Positions 25,764 through 35,333 of a stretch of 64,000 nt of DNA are shown one piece after another. Each line of letters begins with the position of its first letter. Position 1 is the first letter of the stretch. The notes beneath the pieces are model-generated. The model was not told the DNA's origin. It ran no database searches and saw nothing but the letters and a program-made list of their open reading frames with translations. This DNA is from Desmospora profundinema (GTDB lineage Bacteria; Bacillota; Bacilli; Thermoactinomycetales; DSM-45169). The stretch is taken from the NCBI RefSeq assembly GCF_031454155.1, contig NZ_JAVDQG010000004.1, forward strand, positions 409,798 through 473,797. The letters are read 5' to 3'. The position numbers were made by a program, and so were the translations under genes.

Positions 25764-26990
25764 TTGGCTTCGTTTTCGGAATTTCGAAAAAGCGGTCACT
25801 GGCCGAGCTTACTTGCTTCCTTTCTCTACTTTGATATCAGTTTCATGATATGGGTGCTGTTGGGGGCGGTATCGGTCTTTGTGGCCGGGGATCTGGGCCT
25901 TACGCCGGCGCAGAAGGGATTGATGGTGGCAATCCCGATTCTGGGCGGTTCCTTCTTCCGGATCATCCTTGGAGTGCTGACCGATCGGATCGGGCCAAAG
26001 AAAACGGCCGTGATCGGGATGATTCTCACGATGCTTCCTCTGTTTCTACTCTGGGTGTCCGGAAGGACCCTGACGGAATTGTACGCTTATGGATTTTTAC
26101 TGGGGATTGCCGGGGCCAGCTTTGCTGTCGCCCTGCCCTTGGCCAGTCGATGGTATCCACCTGAACAACAAGGGCTGGTGATGGGAATTGCCGGGGCGGG
26201 CAACAGCGGAACCCTGTTGGCGACCTTGTTTGCTCCTCGGATTGCCGAGGCTTTCGGCAGCTGGCATGTCGTATTTGGATTGATGATGATCCCGATGGCG
26301 GTCGTGCTTTTGATATTCCTGTTGATTGCCAAAGAACCGCCTGATCAGCCTCCCGCCAAAAAGTGGGTCGACTATTTGGCCGTATTGAAACAACGGGATG
26401 CCTGGCTCTTCTGTTTCTTCTACAGCGTTACCTTCGGTGGTTTTGTCGGGATGGCCAGTTTCCTCCCCATTTTCTTTAATGAACAGTACGGTCTGAATGC
26501 CGTAACCGCCGGTAATTTCGTCACCCTCTGTGTATTGGCCGGCAGCTTCATCCGCCCTGTCGGAGGCTGGGTTGCCGATAAAGTGGGGGGAGTTCGGATG
26601 CTGCAAGTACTGTTTTTAATTATTTCCAGTCTGTTTTTGGTGATTTCCTTCCTGTTGCCCTTTTTCCTTCAGATGGTAGTGCTCTTCCTGGTGATGGCGG
26701 CTCTCGGAATGGGAAATGGGGCAGTCTTCCAGCTGGTGCCCCAACGCTTCGGGAAAGAGATTGGTGTCATGACAGGGATCGTGGGAGCAGCCGGGGGAGT
26801 GGGCGGATTCTTCCTGCCTTCGCTGATCGGTGCCCTGAAAGGAACAACGGGAACGTTTGCGTCGGGATACCTGCTTATTGCCGGGATCGCAGCCGCTGCC
26901 TTTGTTACGATGTGGGTGATCGGGCGAGAGTGGAAGAGCCAGATGGCAGTGGGACAATCAGTCCCCCGGGGAGCGGTCCGTCATGGATAA
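25764..26990 (+). CDS. nasA: Nitrate/nitrite transporter (NarK/NasA family)
   Basis: This is a 408-aa major facilitator protein with 12 predicted helices. The N-terminus ([26 protein letters not shown]) matches B. subtilis NasA. NNP-family features include the [10 protein letters not shown] motif in the C-terminal half and Gly-rich helices ([18 protein letters not shown]). It should import nitrate for assimilation. TTG 25764 is the start, about ten bases after AGGGGGG; an ATG at 25757 is out of frame. It overlaps the reductase gene by eight bases, so the two are co-translated. Confidence 0.92.
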   Translation: MASFSEFRKSGHWPSLLASFLYFDISFMIWVLLGAVSVFVAGDLGLTPAQKGLMVAIPILGGSFFRIILGVLTDRIGPKKTAVIGMILTMLPLFLLWVSGRTLTELYAYGFLLGIAGASFAVALPLASRWYPPEQQGLVMGIAGAGNSGTLLATLFAPRIAEAFGSWHVVFGLMMIPMAVVLLIFLLIAKEPPDQPPAKKWVDYLAVLKQRDAWLFCFFYSVTFGGFVGMASFLPIFFNEQYGLNAVTAGNFVTLCVLAGSFIRPVGGWVADKVGGVRMLQVLFLIISSLFLVISFLLPFFLQMVVLFLVMAALGMGNGAVFQLVPQRFGKEIGVMTGIVGAAGGVGGFFLPSLIGALKGTTGTFASGYLLIAGIAAAAFVTMWVIGREWKSQMAVGQSVPRGAVRHG

Positions 26991-29900
26991 CCGAAATAGC
27001 CAGCCGGGTGGGTTTCTGGAACGGTTCCGGCAGAGTGAGATGAAGGAGACGGTGGAGACGACGGAAAAAACACAGTGCCCTTACTGCAGCATGCAGTGCA
27101 CCATGTGGCTTCGGGAGGAACGAACCCCGCATATCCGCCGTATCGAGGCAATACCAAACCGGGAGGACCCGGTCGTCCAGGGACGGATGTGCATCAAAGG
27201 AATGGGAGCCCATGACCATGCCCTGGACCATCCGGACCGTCTGAAAACCCCTCTGCTGCGAAAGGAAGGGGAATTGACTCCGGTATCCTGGGAAGAAGCC
27301 ATGGAATGGTTTCAGGAAAAAGTAAAACAGACACAAGAGCGGTGGGGGCGGGATGCTGTCGGGGTGTTCGGGGGTGGTTCCCTCACCAACGAAGAAGCCT
27401 ACCTTCTCGGGAAATTTGCCCGAGTGGCCCTCGGTACCCGCTATATCGATTACAACGGGCGTTTCTGTATGTCCTCGGCCGCTGCTGCAGCCAATCAGGC
27501 TTTCGGTGTGGATCGAGGGCTGACCAACCCTCTGGCTGACCTGGCCCTTGCCGACTGCATCATCCTGGCAGGTACCAATATCGCCGAATGTCAGCCGACG
27601 ATGATCGCTTACCTGCGACAGGCCAAGGAAAGAGGCGCTTCCCTGATTGTGATCGATCCCCGGGAGACGGCAACGGCCCGGCTGGCGGATATGCACCTCG
27701 TAGTACGGCCGGGAACGGATGCGACGCTGGTAAATGGGATGTTGAAAGTGATCCTGGAGGAAGGGTTTGTAGACGAAGGGTTCGTCCAGGCGCACACGGT
27801 GGGATATGAAGAACTTCGGGAACACTTAAGCGGTGTCTCTCTGATGGAAGTGGCCAGGCGAACCGGGGTTTCCGTATCGGATATTCGGCGAGCCGCCCGC
27901 CTCTACGGAAAAGCAGCCAAAGGATTCGTCCTTACCGCCCGGGGGGTGGAACAGCACGCCAACGGAGTGATGAATGTCCGTAATTTCATCAACCTGGTGC
28001 TTCTCACGGGAAAAATCGGCTATCCCGGTTCGGGATACGGTGCGGTGACGGGTCAGGGGAACGGACAGGGAGGGCGGGAACACGGGCAAAAGGCCGACCA
28101 GCTCCCCGGCTACCGACGAATCGATGACCCGGAACACCGCCGGGCTGTTGCGGCTGTATGGGGCGTGGAGGAAAGCCAACTTCCCGGCCCAGGGGTATCC
28201 GCCTACGAGATGTTTGAGGCGATGGATCAAGAAGAGATCCGGGGACTGGTCATTCTCTCTTCCAATCCGGTCGTCTCCGTCCCTAATGCTCATCTGGCAG
28301 AAAGGGCCTTAAAAAAATTGGACTTTCTTGTCAGCATCGATCTCTTCCTCTCAGAAACGGCTGAACTGGCGGATTTGGTGCTGCCGGGATCCGCTTACCT
28401 GGAAGATGAAGGAACGATGACCAATCTGGAAGGGCGGGTGGTCCTGCGGAAAGCGATTCGCCCCCTGCCGGGAAACGCCCGGCTGGATTGGCAGATCATC
28501 GGGGAGATGGCGCGGGTGTTGGGGAAAGAGGAGCACTTTGCCTTTGAGTCGGCAAAAGACATATTCGAAGAGCTCAGGCAGGCGAGCCGGGGCGGTCTTG
28601 CCGATTATTCCGGTATCTCCTATGAGCGGATCGAAAAGGAAGACGGGGTGTTCTGGCCTTGTCCGTCTGAAGAGGAGACGGGACAGGAGCGCCTGTTTAC
28701 CGACGGTCGCTTCTTCCACTCCGATGGCCGGGCTCGCCTGATTGCCGTATCGGATCCCGAACTCCCGGAAAAAACGGAGCGAGACTATCCCTTGGTCCTT
28801 ACCACGGGAAGAGTGATTTCCCATTACTTGACGGGAGTTCAGACACGGCGGTCACGGTCATTAAACGAAAAAGAGCCGGAACCCTTCTTGTCGGTCCATC
28901 CGGCAACCGCCGACTCCCTGGGTTTAAAAGACGGGGAGAAAGCCCGTATCATCTCCCGGCGGGGAGAAATTACGCTGAAAGTGAAGCGAACGGAAAAAAT
29001 CCGTAAAGATGTGGTCTTCTGCCCCATGCATTGGGGTGGGGAAGGAGCGATCAATCGGCTGACGCTTCCAGAGTTGGATCCGTATAGCCGGATGCCTTCC
29101 TTTAAGGCTTGTGCGGTTCGAGTTGAATCGGTGGAACCGAAGAAAAAAGTGCAAAAACGGAAAAAAGTGCGGTCTGTACCGAAACGGAAGCTCGTCGTGG
29201 TCGGCAACGGGATGGCTGGCGTCAACGTGGTGGAACATGTGCTCAAACTAGACCGGGATGCTTACGACATCACGATTTTCGGGAAAGAACCCCATCCCAA
29301 CTACAACCGGATCCTCCTCTCCTCGGTGCTTGCTGGGGATACCGGACTGGAGGACATCGTCCTCAACAGCTGGGAGTGGTACCGGGAAAATGAAATCCAG
29401 CTCCACACCGGACGTGCGGTTACCCGGATCGATACCAAGGAGAAACGGGTGTATGCGGAAGGGGGGATTTCCACCCCTTATGACGAGCTGGTGCTGGCCA
29501 CCGGGTCCGATCCCTTTATGCTGCCGCTTCCGGGAGCGGACAAAGAAGGGGTGATCGCTTTTCGGGACATCAAGGATTGCGAAACGATGATGGAAACGGC
29601 CAAACAATACAAGAAGGCGGCCGTCATCGGGGGCGGTCTCTTGGGACTGGAAGCGGCGCGGGGGTTGCTGAACTTAGGGATGGAAGTTCAAGTGATCCAC
29701 ATCTTTGACACCTTGATGGAACGGCAGCTTGACCGTGAAGCGGCCCGGATGCTGCGGATGGAGCTGGAAGAGCAGGGGATGCAGTTCCTGATGGAAAAAC
29801 AGACGGAGCGGATTCTCGGCGGCAAACGGGTGACGGGGCTTCACTTTAAGGATGGATCCTCCATCGACGCCGATCTGGTGGTGATGGCCGTCGGTATTAA

Positions 29901-30597
29901 GCCCAACGTGCAGCTGGCCAAGGAGAGCGGAATCGAGATCAACCGGGGCGTCGTAGTAGACGACTGGATGGCCACCGGTGTACCCGGCATCCACGCTGTC
30001 GGGGAGTGTGCCGAACACCGGGGGACGGTGTACGGGCTGGTCGCCCCCCACCGGGAACAAGGGGCGGTGCTGGCCAAGCGGCTCTGCGGACTGGAGACGG
30101 AACCGTATGAAGGTTCGGTGACCGCCACCAAATTGAAAGTATCGGGGGTGGACGTCTTCTCCGCAGGGGAGTTTAACGACGGACCCGAGACCCGTGCCAT
30201 CCGCAGTCAGGACGAGTGGAAAGGCATCTATAAAAAAGTACTGTTTCGCGGCAACCGGATTACTGGGGGTGTCCTGTTCGGCGATACGTCGGATTCGGCC
30301 TTCCTGCTGGGCTGTATTCGGGAAGGACGGGAGATGACCGATGAGATCCACGCCTCCTTGATGGGAACTGCGACTGGCGGCGGGGGATCGGCGGTTCGGG
30401 AGATGGCCGATGACGATCAGGTGTGTGACTGTAACGGCATCTCCAAGGGAGAGATATTGTCTGCCATCCGGGAACGGGACTTAACCGATGTGGAAGGGGT
30501 GAAAAGCTGCACCAAAGCGGGCGCTTCCTGCGGCGGATGCAAACCCTTGGTGGCTTCCATCCTGGAGGCGGAGTTGAGCAATCAATCAGCGGGTTGA
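26983..30597 (+). CDS. nasC: Assimilatory nitrate reductase fused to a NasB-like FAD/NADH electron-transfer module
   Basis: This is a 1204-aa fusion. Residues 1-715 are a molybdopterin nitrate reductase: a [4Fe-4S] site C32-x2-C35-x3-C39-x30-C70, the molybdopterin domains, and a C-terminal dinucleotide-binding segment ending near [21 protein letters not shown] Lys/Arg-rich linker (about 717-733) leads to residues 734-1200: [15 protein letters not shown] motif, [17 protein letters not shown] motif, and a BFD-like [2Fe-2S] site (VCDCNG...[11 protein letters not shown]). In B. subtilis these are separate NasC and NasB proteins. The fusion makes a single-chain NAD(P)H-to-nitrate enzyme plausible. 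The module is ~98-99% identical in DNA to the start of the next gene. Confidence 0.9.
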   Translation: MDNRNSQPGGFLERFRQSEMKETVETTEKTQCPYCSMQCTMWLREERTPHIRRIEAIPNREDPVVQGRMCIKGMGAHDHALDHPDRLKTPLLRKEGELTPVSWEEAMEWFQEKVKQTQERWGRDAVGVFGGGSLTNEEAYLLGKFARVALGTRYIDYNGRFCMSSAAAAANQAFGVDRGLTNPLADLALADCIILAGTNIAECQPTMIAYLRQAKERGASLIVIDPRETATARLADMHLVVRPGTDATLVNGMLKVILEEGFVDEGFVQAHTVGYEELREHLSGVSLMEVARRTGVSVSDIRRAARLYGKAAKGFVLTARGVEQHANGVMNVRNFINLVLLTGKIGYPGSGYGAVTGQGNGQGGREHGQKADQLPGYRRIDDPEHRRAVAAVWGVEESQLPGPGVSAYEMFEAMDQEEIRGLVILSSNPVVSVPNAHLAERALKKLDFLVSIDLFLSETAELADLVLPGSAYLEDEGTMTNLEGRVVLRKAIRPLPGNARLDWQIIGEMARVLGKEEHFAFESAKDIFEELRQASRGGLADYSGISYERIEKEDGVFWPCPSEEETGQERLFTDGRFFHSDGRARLIAVSDPELPEKTERDYPLVLTTGRVISHYLTGVQTRRSRSLNEKEPEPFLSVHPATADSLGLKDGEKARIISRRGEITLKVKRTEKIRKDVVFCPMHWGGEGAINRLTLPELDPYSRMPSFKACAVRVESVEPKKKVQKRKKVRSVPKRKLVVVGNGMAGVNVVEHVLKLDRDAYDITIFGKEPHPNYNRILLSSVLAGDTGLEDIVLNSWEWYRENEIQLHTGRAVTRIDTKEKRVYAEGGISTPYDELVLATGSDPFMLPLPGADKEGVIAFRDIKDCETMMETAKQYKKAAVIGGGLLGLEAARGLLNLGMEVQVIHIFDTLMERQLDREAARMLRMELEEQGMQFLMEKQTERILGGKRVTGLHFKDGSSIDADLVVMAVGIKPNVQLAKESGIEINRGVVVDDWMATGVPGIHAVGECAEHRGTVYGLVAPHREQGAVLAKRLCGLETEPYEGSVTATKLKVSGVDVFSAGEFNDGPETRAIRSQDEWKGIYKKVLFRGNRITGGVLFGDTSDSAFLLGCIREGREMTDEIHASLMGTATGGGGSAVREMADDDQVCDCNGISKGEILSAIRERDLTDVEGVKSCTKAGASCGGCKPLVASILEAELSNQSAG
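29181..30566 (+). repeat. 1386-bp near-identical duplication, copy 1 (inside the nitrate reductase fusion)
   Basis: It aligns without any indel to 30705-32090 (offset 1524). By eye about 20 base differences occur, mostly at third positions and clustered at the left edge. It encodes the FAD/NADH module plus the first [2Fe-2S] domain. Confidence 0.9.
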
Positions 30598-30665
30598 CGC
30601 TGCCGGAATCCGATCCGGATGTTTTCTTCCAAGATCTGTACCGTCAGCACCAAGCTGCCGGTTGA
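30594..30665 (+). pseudogene. Relic of a second nitrate reductase C-terminus
   Basis: In a frame offset from the fusion, the end of copy 1 and the spacer read [20 protein letters not shown] then RQHQAAG-stop. This echoes the reductase end ([13 protein letters not shown]...). It suggests that an older reductase gene once ended here, directly in front of nasD. Confidence 0.4.
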
Positions 30666-30699
30666 AAGTAAAGCGTAAAAATTGAAAGGAGCGAGTTCG

Positions 30700-33114
30700 A
30701 TGTCGAAACGGAAGTTGGTATTGGTCGGCAATGGGATGGCTGGCGTCAACGTCGTGGAACATGTGCTCAAACTGGACCGGGATGCTTACGACATCACGAT
30801 TTTCGGGAAAGAACCCCATCCTAACTACAACCGGATCCTCCTCTCCTCGGTGCTTGCCGGGGATACCGGACTGGAGGACATCGTCCTCAACAGCTGGGAG
30901 TGGTACCGGGAAAATGAAATTCAGCTCCACACCGGACGTGCGGTTACCCGGATCGATACCAAGGAGAAACGGGTGTATGCGGAAGGGGGGATTTCCGCCC
31001 CTTATGACGAGCTGGTGCTGGCCACCGGGTCCGATCCCTTTATGCTGCCGCTTCCGGGAGCGGACAAAGAAGGGGTGATCGCTTTTCGGGACATCAAGGA
31101 TTGCGAAACGATGATGGAAACGGCCAAACAATACAAGAAGGCGGCCGTCATCGGGGGCGGTCTCTTGGGACTGGAAGCGGCGCGGGGGTTGCTGAACTTA
31201 GGGATGGAAGTTCAAGTGATCCACATCTTTGACACCTTGATGGAGCGGCAGCTGGACCGTGAAGCGGCCCGGATGCTGCGGATGGAGCTGGAAGAGCAGG
31301 GGATGCAGTTCCTGATGGAAAAACAGACGGAGCGGATTCTCGGCGGCAAACGGGTGACGGGGCTTCACTTTAAGGATGGATCCTCCATCGACGCCGATCT
31401 GGTGGTGATGGCCGTCGGTATTAAGCCCAACGTGCAGCTGGCCAAGGAGAGCGGAATCGAGATCAACCGGGGCGTCGTGGTAGACGACTGGATGGCCACC
31501 GGTGTACCCGGCATCCACGCTGTCGGGGAGTGTGCCGAACACCGGGGGACGGTGTACGGGCTGGTCGCCCCCCACCGGGAACAAGGGGCGGTGCTGGCCA
31601 AGCGGCTCTGCAGACTGGAGACGGAACCGTACGAAGGTTCGGTGACCGCCACCAAATTGAAAGTATCGGGGGTGGACGTCTTCTCCGCAGGGGAGTTTAA
31701 CGACGGACCCGAGACCCGTGCCATCCGCAGTCAGGACGAGTGGAAAGGCATCTATAAAAAAGTGCTCCTTCGCGGCAACCGGATTACTGGGGGTGTCCTG
31801 TTCGGCGATACGTCGGATTCGGCCTTCCTGCTGGGCTGTATTCGGGAAGGACGGGAGATGACCGATGAGATCCACGCCTCCTTGATGGGAACTGCGACTG
31901 GCGGCGGGGGATCGGCGGTTCGGGAGATGGCCGATGACGATCAGGTGTGTGACTGTAACGGCATCTCCAAGGGAGAGATATTGTCTGCCATCCGGGAACG
32001 GGACTTAACCGATGTGGAAGGGGTGAAAAGCTGCACCAAAGCGGGCGCTTCCTGCGGCGGATGCAAACCCTTGGTGGCTTCCATCCTGGAAGAAGAGCTC
32101 GGAGAAGCGTTTGACCCTGCTGCTTCAGCGAAGACTCCGGTTTGCTCCTGCACCGATCTCACTCGGGACGAAGTGGTGGATGCCATTCGCGAAAAAGGCC
32201 TCACCATGGTTCGGGAAACGATGAATGTCCTCGGTTGGAAAGATCCCGAGGGGTGTCCCAAATGCCGTCCGGCGATTAACTATTATTTGAACATGGTGCG
32301 GCCAGGGGAGGCCGAGGACGACCGGACATCCCGGGTAGTTAACGAACAGCGGCACGCCAATATCCAGAATGACGGAACGTTCTCCGTGGTGCCCCGGATG
32401 TACGGCGGGGTGACGTCCCCTGCGGAACTGCGCCGGATTGCCGATGCGGCGGAGAAATACAACGTACGGATGGTGAAAGTAACCGGTGGCCAGCGGATCG
32501 ACCTTCTCGGCGTAAAGAAAGAGGATTTGCCGAATATCTGGAAAGATATCGGGATGCCGTCGGGTCATGCATACGCCAAGGGTCTCCGGACCGTCAAGAC
32601 TTGTGTCGGGGCCGACTTTTGCCGTTTTGGCACCCAGGATTCCATCGGCATGGGAATCCAGATGGAGAAGAAGTTTGAAGGGTTGGATACTCCTCATAAG
32701 GTGAAGATGGCTGTCTCCGCCTGCCCCCGCAACTGTGCGGAATCCGGGATTAAAGATTTGGGCGTGGTCGGCGTCGACGGCGGTTGGGAGATCTATGTCG
32801 GGGGCAACGGGGGGGTCAACCTGCGTGGAGGCGACTTCCTCTGCAAAGTGAAGACGCAGGAGGAAGTGTTGGAGATCACCGGGGCTTACCTTCAGTTCTA
32901 CAGAGAGACGGCGGAATACTGGGAGCGCACTTCCGGGTGGCTGGAGCGGATCGGTCTGGAAGCGGTGAAAAAAGCCGTTGTCGACGATTGTGAAAACCGC
33001 AAGCAGCTTTTGAAACGGGTGGAAAAGGCTCTGGACAACTATCAGGATCCTTGGAAAGCCGACTCGAAGGATCAGAAAACCCGGCAGACTCTGTATGAAG
33101 AAACACGTGTGTGA
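30700..33114 (+). CDS. nasD: Nitrite reductase [NAD(P)H] large subunit
   Basis: This is an 804-aa NirB/NasD protein reducing nitrite to ammonium. Domain order: FAD/NADH reductase (1-400), two BFD-like [2Fe-2S] domains (CNGISKGE... and VCSCTDLTRDEVVDAIREKG with CPKC), a ferredoxin-like half-domain (GGVTSPAELRRIADAAEKY), and the siroheme/[4Fe-4S] domain with TCVGADFCRFG and ACPRNCAESGIKD cysteines. ATG 30700 follows AAAGGAG. The first ~463 residues are duplicated in the upstream fusion protein. Siroheme synthesis genes are not adjacent. Confidence 0.95.
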   Translation: MSKRKLVLVGNGMAGVNVVEHVLKLDRDAYDITIFGKEPHPNYNRILLSSVLAGDTGLEDIVLNSWEWYRENEIQLHTGRAVTRIDTKEKRVYAEGGISAPYDELVLATGSDPFMLPLPGADKEGVIAFRDIKDCETMMETAKQYKKAAVIGGGLLGLEAARGLLNLGMEVQVIHIFDTLMERQLDREAARMLRMELEEQGMQFLMEKQTERILGGKRVTGLHFKDGSSIDADLVVMAVGIKPNVQLAKESGIEINRGVVVDDWMATGVPGIHAVGECAEHRGTVYGLVAPHREQGAVLAKRLCRLETEPYEGSVTATKLKVSGVDVFSAGEFNDGPETRAIRSQDEWKGIYKKVLLRGNRITGGVLFGDTSDSAFLLGCIREGREMTDEIHASLMGTATGGGGSAVREMADDDQVCDCNGISKGEILSAIRERDLTDVEGVKSCTKAGASCGGCKPLVASILEEELGEAFDPAASAKTPVCSCTDLTRDEVVDAIREKGLTMVRETMNVLGWKDPEGCPKCRPAINYYLNMVRPGEAEDDRTSRVVNEQRHANIQNDGTFSVVPRMYGGVTSPAELRRIADAAEKYNVRMVKVTGGQRIDLLGVKKEDLPNIWKDIGMPSGHAYAKGLRTVKTCVGADFCRFGTQDSIGMGIQMEKKFEGLDTPHKVKMAVSACPRNCAESGIKDLGVVGVDGGWEIYVGGNGGVNLRGGDFLCKVKTQEEVLEITGAYLQFYRETAEYWERTSGWLERIGLEAVKKAVVDDCENRKQLLKRVEKALDNYQDPWKADSKDQKTRQTLYEETRV
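30705..32090 (+). repeat. 1386-bp near-identical duplication, copy 2 (nitrite reductase N-terminus)
   Basis: Partner of 29181-30566, with the same length and no gaps. Sequence similarity stops sharply after CCATCCTGGA on the right (30566 / 32090). Confidence 0.9.
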
Positions 33115-33139
33115 GAATGGATGAGAGGAGGAACAGAAG

Positions 33140-33466
33140 ATGAAAAAAGTGTCCATCGGCAGAATCGAAGATTTTCTGCCAAAGGGAGGGAAGACGGTTC
33201 ATGTGGGGGAGGTGGAGCTGGCGGTTTTCCGTCTCTCAAACGGTGACTTTCGGGCGGTGGAAAACCGCTGTCCCCATAAGGGAGGGCCGCTTGCTGAAGG
33301 AGTGGTCAGTGGAACGTTCGTTTTCTGCCCTCTTCATGAATACAAGGTGAATCTGTGCGACGGCAAGGTACAGGAGCCTGACACGGGTTGTGTTCGCACC
33401 TATCCGATTGAAGTGGAAGGCAATGAAGTACGGGTCTGCCTGACGGAGGAAACAGTGGGGGTTTGA
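33140..33466 (+). CDS. nasE: Nitrite reductase [NAD(P)H] small subunit (Rieske-type)
   Basis: This is a 108-aa NirD/NasE protein. The Rieske-like ligands are seen as CPHKGG and [13 protein letters not shown] (C-x-H ... C-x2-H), which may bind a [2Fe-2S] cluster. It partners the large subunit in nitrite reduction. ATG 33140 is 25 bases after nasD and has GAGGAGGA. It is the last gene of the nitrate operon, followed by a strong hairpin. Confidence 0.93.
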   Translation: MKKVSIGRIEDFLPKGGKTVHVGEVELAVFRLSNGDFRAVENRCPHKGGPLAEGVVSGTFVFCPLHEYKVNLCDGKVQEPDTGCVRTYPIEVEGNEVRVCLTEETVGV

Positions 33467-33528
33467 CATCCTGAACCACCATGGAATGTATCTATCGCTA
33501 TACTGGTCCATTCTTGCTCTCTGGAATC

Positions 33529-33565
33529 AAAGACACGAGTCGGTTACAATCCGGCTCGTGTCTTT
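33529..33565. terminator. Terminator of the nitrate operon
   Basis: AAAGACACGAG pairs with CTCGTGTCTTT, extended by TCGG/CCGG. Only a short T-run, but a very stable stem. Confidence 0.75.
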
Positions 33566-33668
33566 GTGGTGCACTAGAGAAAACGCTGTTTAATACGAAT
33601 TCCGCAGTGGAAATCTAACCATAGAACCAACTTTGATTTGGCTGTATCTGCATGAAGGAGGGTCAACA

Positions 33669-33980
33669 GTGAACAGAGAGAAACGGGAAGAAAGCACCCG
33701 TGAACAAGTGGAACGAATGATGGACGAAGGGTTGGGAGCGGGCATTACCGGCTCGATTTCCGGAAAGGTGGATCATGAAGAAGTGATCCACAAGCAAGAG
33801 ATGGCGGAACAAAACCGCCAGGAAGCCCAACAGAAAGATGTAGACGCGGAAGGCCGCCATCGTTTTACGATGGATGTGGACCGGATGGTAAACGAAGGAC
33901 TGGGCAGCGGACGGTTAGAAGAAGGAACGGGATTGATTGAAGAAAGCCATGTCGATGCTGATGCAAAAGACGAAAAATGA
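33669..33980 (+). CDS. Small hydrophilic protein with duplicated EGLG motif
   Basis: This is a 103-aa, very charged, soluble protein with no cysteines. A 12-residue motif occurs twice: VERMMDEGLGAG (near residue 13) and VDRMVNEGLGSG (near 75), each followed by an acidic stretch. GTG 33669 sits behind GAAGGAGG. It resembles small spore- or stress-associated proteins in composition, but I do not recognise the family. A terminator follows. Confidence 0.65.
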   Translation: MNREKREESTREQVERMMDEGLGAGITGSISGKVDHEEVIHKQEMAEQNRQEAQQKDVDAEGRHRFTMDVDRMVNEGLGSGRLEEGTGLIEESHVDADAKDEK

Positions 33981-33996
33981 CGCACGATCACCCGAG

Positions 33997-34023
33997 AAAA
34001 GGTGGGGAAACCCGCCTTTTTTT
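33997..34023 (+). terminator. Terminator after the EGLG protein
   Basis: AAAAGGTGGG pairs with CCCGCCTTTT around a GAAA-type loop, followed by more T. Confidence 0.75.
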
Positions 34024-34125
34024 CATCTTCACACCGGACGAACGGCTGTTGTATGATGGGGAAAGGTTGAAATCACCGACATTCATCCCTATATCTGTAT
34101 CTTCCAAAGGGGAGTGTTTTCGCTG

Positions 34126-34635
34126 ATGGGGGTTCTCATTTTCATTTTCTTCATTCAGATCGCATATGTGACAACATCCACGCTGCGACTGATTGTGATG
34201 ATGAAGGGCAATGCCAAGCTGGCTTCCCTGATCAGCTTCGGGGAAGTATTCATCTATATGCTGGGCTTGGCTACGGTGTTGGACAACATGGATCACTGGT
34301 ACAACCTGGTCGTTTACTGTCTCGGCTTTGCACTAGGGGTTTACACCGGCTCGCTGATCGAGGAGAAGATGGCGATGGGGTATGTAACCGTACAGGTGAT
34401 TACACGTAAAGAAGATTCCGACATGCCGCAACAATTGCGAAATGCCGGTTTCGGTGTCACATCCTGGTTGGGAGAAGGTTTGAGCGGGGAGCGGTTGGTG
34501 CTGATGGTGTTGACTAAAAGACGCCGACAGGCGGAGCTTCTACGAAAAGTGAAGGAGATTGACAGCCAAGCGTTCGTGGTCTCCTCCGAGCCGAAAACAT
34601 TTATTGGCGGATTCTGGATTCGTCGGGCACAGTGA
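34126..34635 (+). CDS. UPF0316 / DUF2179 membrane protein
   Basis: This is a 169-aa protein. Three N-terminal membrane helices (GVLIFIFFIQIAYVTTSTLRL, VFIYMLGLATVLDN, LVVYCLGFALGVYTG) carry the DUF5698-type signature with GSLIEEKMAMGY. The cytosolic C-terminal DUF2179 domain follows (VLTKRRRQAELLRKVKEID). B. subtilis YebE is the relative. ATG 34126 is chosen over GTG 34114 because AAGGGGAG is better spaced for it. The function is unknown. Confidence 0.85.
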   Translation: MGVLIFIFFIQIAYVTTSTLRLIVMMKGNAKLASLISFGEVFIYMLGLATVLDNMDHWYNLVVYCLGFALGVYTGSLIEEKMAMGYVTVQVITRKEDSDMPQQLRNAGFGVTSWLGEGLSGERLVLMVLTKRRRQAELLRKVKEIDSQAFVVSSEPKTFIGGFWIRRAQ

Positions 34636-34654
34636 TGACGGATTCGCCTATTCT

Positions 34655-34680
34655 CACCCGTTAAACGACGGGTGTTTTTT
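34655..34680 (+). terminator. Terminator after UPF0316
   Basis: CACCCG-N8-CGGGTG followed by T6. Confidence 0.8.
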
Positions 34681-34704
34681 ATTTCTTGGCAAGGGGTAGG
34701 ACTG

Positions 34705-34962
34705 TTAAAGAGGGTGTTCCTGCACCATCCGGTGTTCGTCGTGTCCGCAATGACGGCAGTACAAATAATGGGGGCATTGGTTTGTAACCCAATCAACCAA
34801 ACCGTCACTTTTTTTCAAATCGTCAATAGGACGGTAAGGACTGTAATCCGCCAGCAGATCGAAAAAGCGCCCCCGGTCTTCCAGCATCTCTCCACAGTGG
34901 GGGCATGTTACTTCCAACAGATCGAAACCATTGCAGACAGGACAACCGGTGATGTGGTCCAT
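34705..34962 (-). CDS. Small zinc-ribbon-like protein
   Basis: This is an 85-aa protein with three Cys pairs: CPVCNG (8-11), CPHCGEML (20-23) and a C-terminal CPHYLYCRHCGHDEH cluster, which look like zinc sites. The middle (RFFDLLADYSPYRPIDDL) is conserved-looking and soluble. ATG 34962 has GGGGAAAG upstream and begins just before the stop of the membrane protein gene, so the two form an operon on the minus strand. No function can be assigned. Confidence 0.6.
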   Translation of the reverse strand: MDHITGCPVCNGFDLLEVTCPHCGEMLEDRGRFFDLLADYSPYRPIDDLKKSDGLVDWVTNQCPHYLYCRHCGHDEHRMVQEHPL

Positions 34963-34963
34963 G

Positions 34964-35158
34964 TTACTTTCCCCGTTTTCGGTTGGTGATTAGAGCGTAC
35001 GCCAATAAAACCAAAAACGCCATGGCAGCACCAATCCAGCCCTCGATGGGATGATCGCCGCTGCCTCGAAAACTGAATACAATCAACAAAGGAATGCCAA
35101 ATGTGGATAATACCAGCAGTAGATGGTAAAGTCCATTCGTCAGTCTCGCACGGTCCAT
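34964..35158 (-). CDS. Small two-helix membrane protein
   Basis: This is a 64-aa protein with two spans, LYHLLLVLSTFGIPLLIVF and IGAAMAFLVLLAYALI, and a short basic tail (TNRKRGK). ATG 35158 follows AGGAG; the ORF can be read further upstream without a better site. The ribosome site lies in a sequence that is repeated 48 bases upstream of it (in transcription direction). It is probably co-expressed with the zinc-ribbon protein. Confidence 0.6.
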   Translation of the reverse strand: MDRARLTNGLYHLLLVLSTFGIPLLIVFSFRGSGDHPIEGWIGAAMAFLVLLAYALITNRKRGK

Positions 35159-35234
35159 GCAACCACTCCTATTGGGCGAAGCCCCCAAAATTGTCGTCTT
35201 GGAAGGGCAACCACTCTATTGGACGAAGCCCCCA
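35159..35234. repeat. 28-29 bp direct repeat containing a ribosome site
   Basis: GCAACCACTCCTATTGGGCG (35159) continuing AAGCCCCCA, and a near copy at 35207-35234. On the minus strand both contain GAGTGGTTGC preceded by A/G-rich AGGAG or AGAG. Confidence 0.6.
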
Positions 35235-35333
35235 TCCTGAAAGGGAGCCACATCCTTTCGGGAATAGCGTTTCACCTCTTTTGTTTGCTATTCATTCATG
35301 AAAAAAGCGCCCCCAAAATGGGGAGCGCCCTGT

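Noticed and set aside
29248..32261. Long minus-strand frames opposite the nitrate/nitrite reductase genes (up to 343 codons)
   Set aside because: Antisense shadows of GC-rich coding sequence; they occur in matching pairs because of the duplication and have no ribosome sites.
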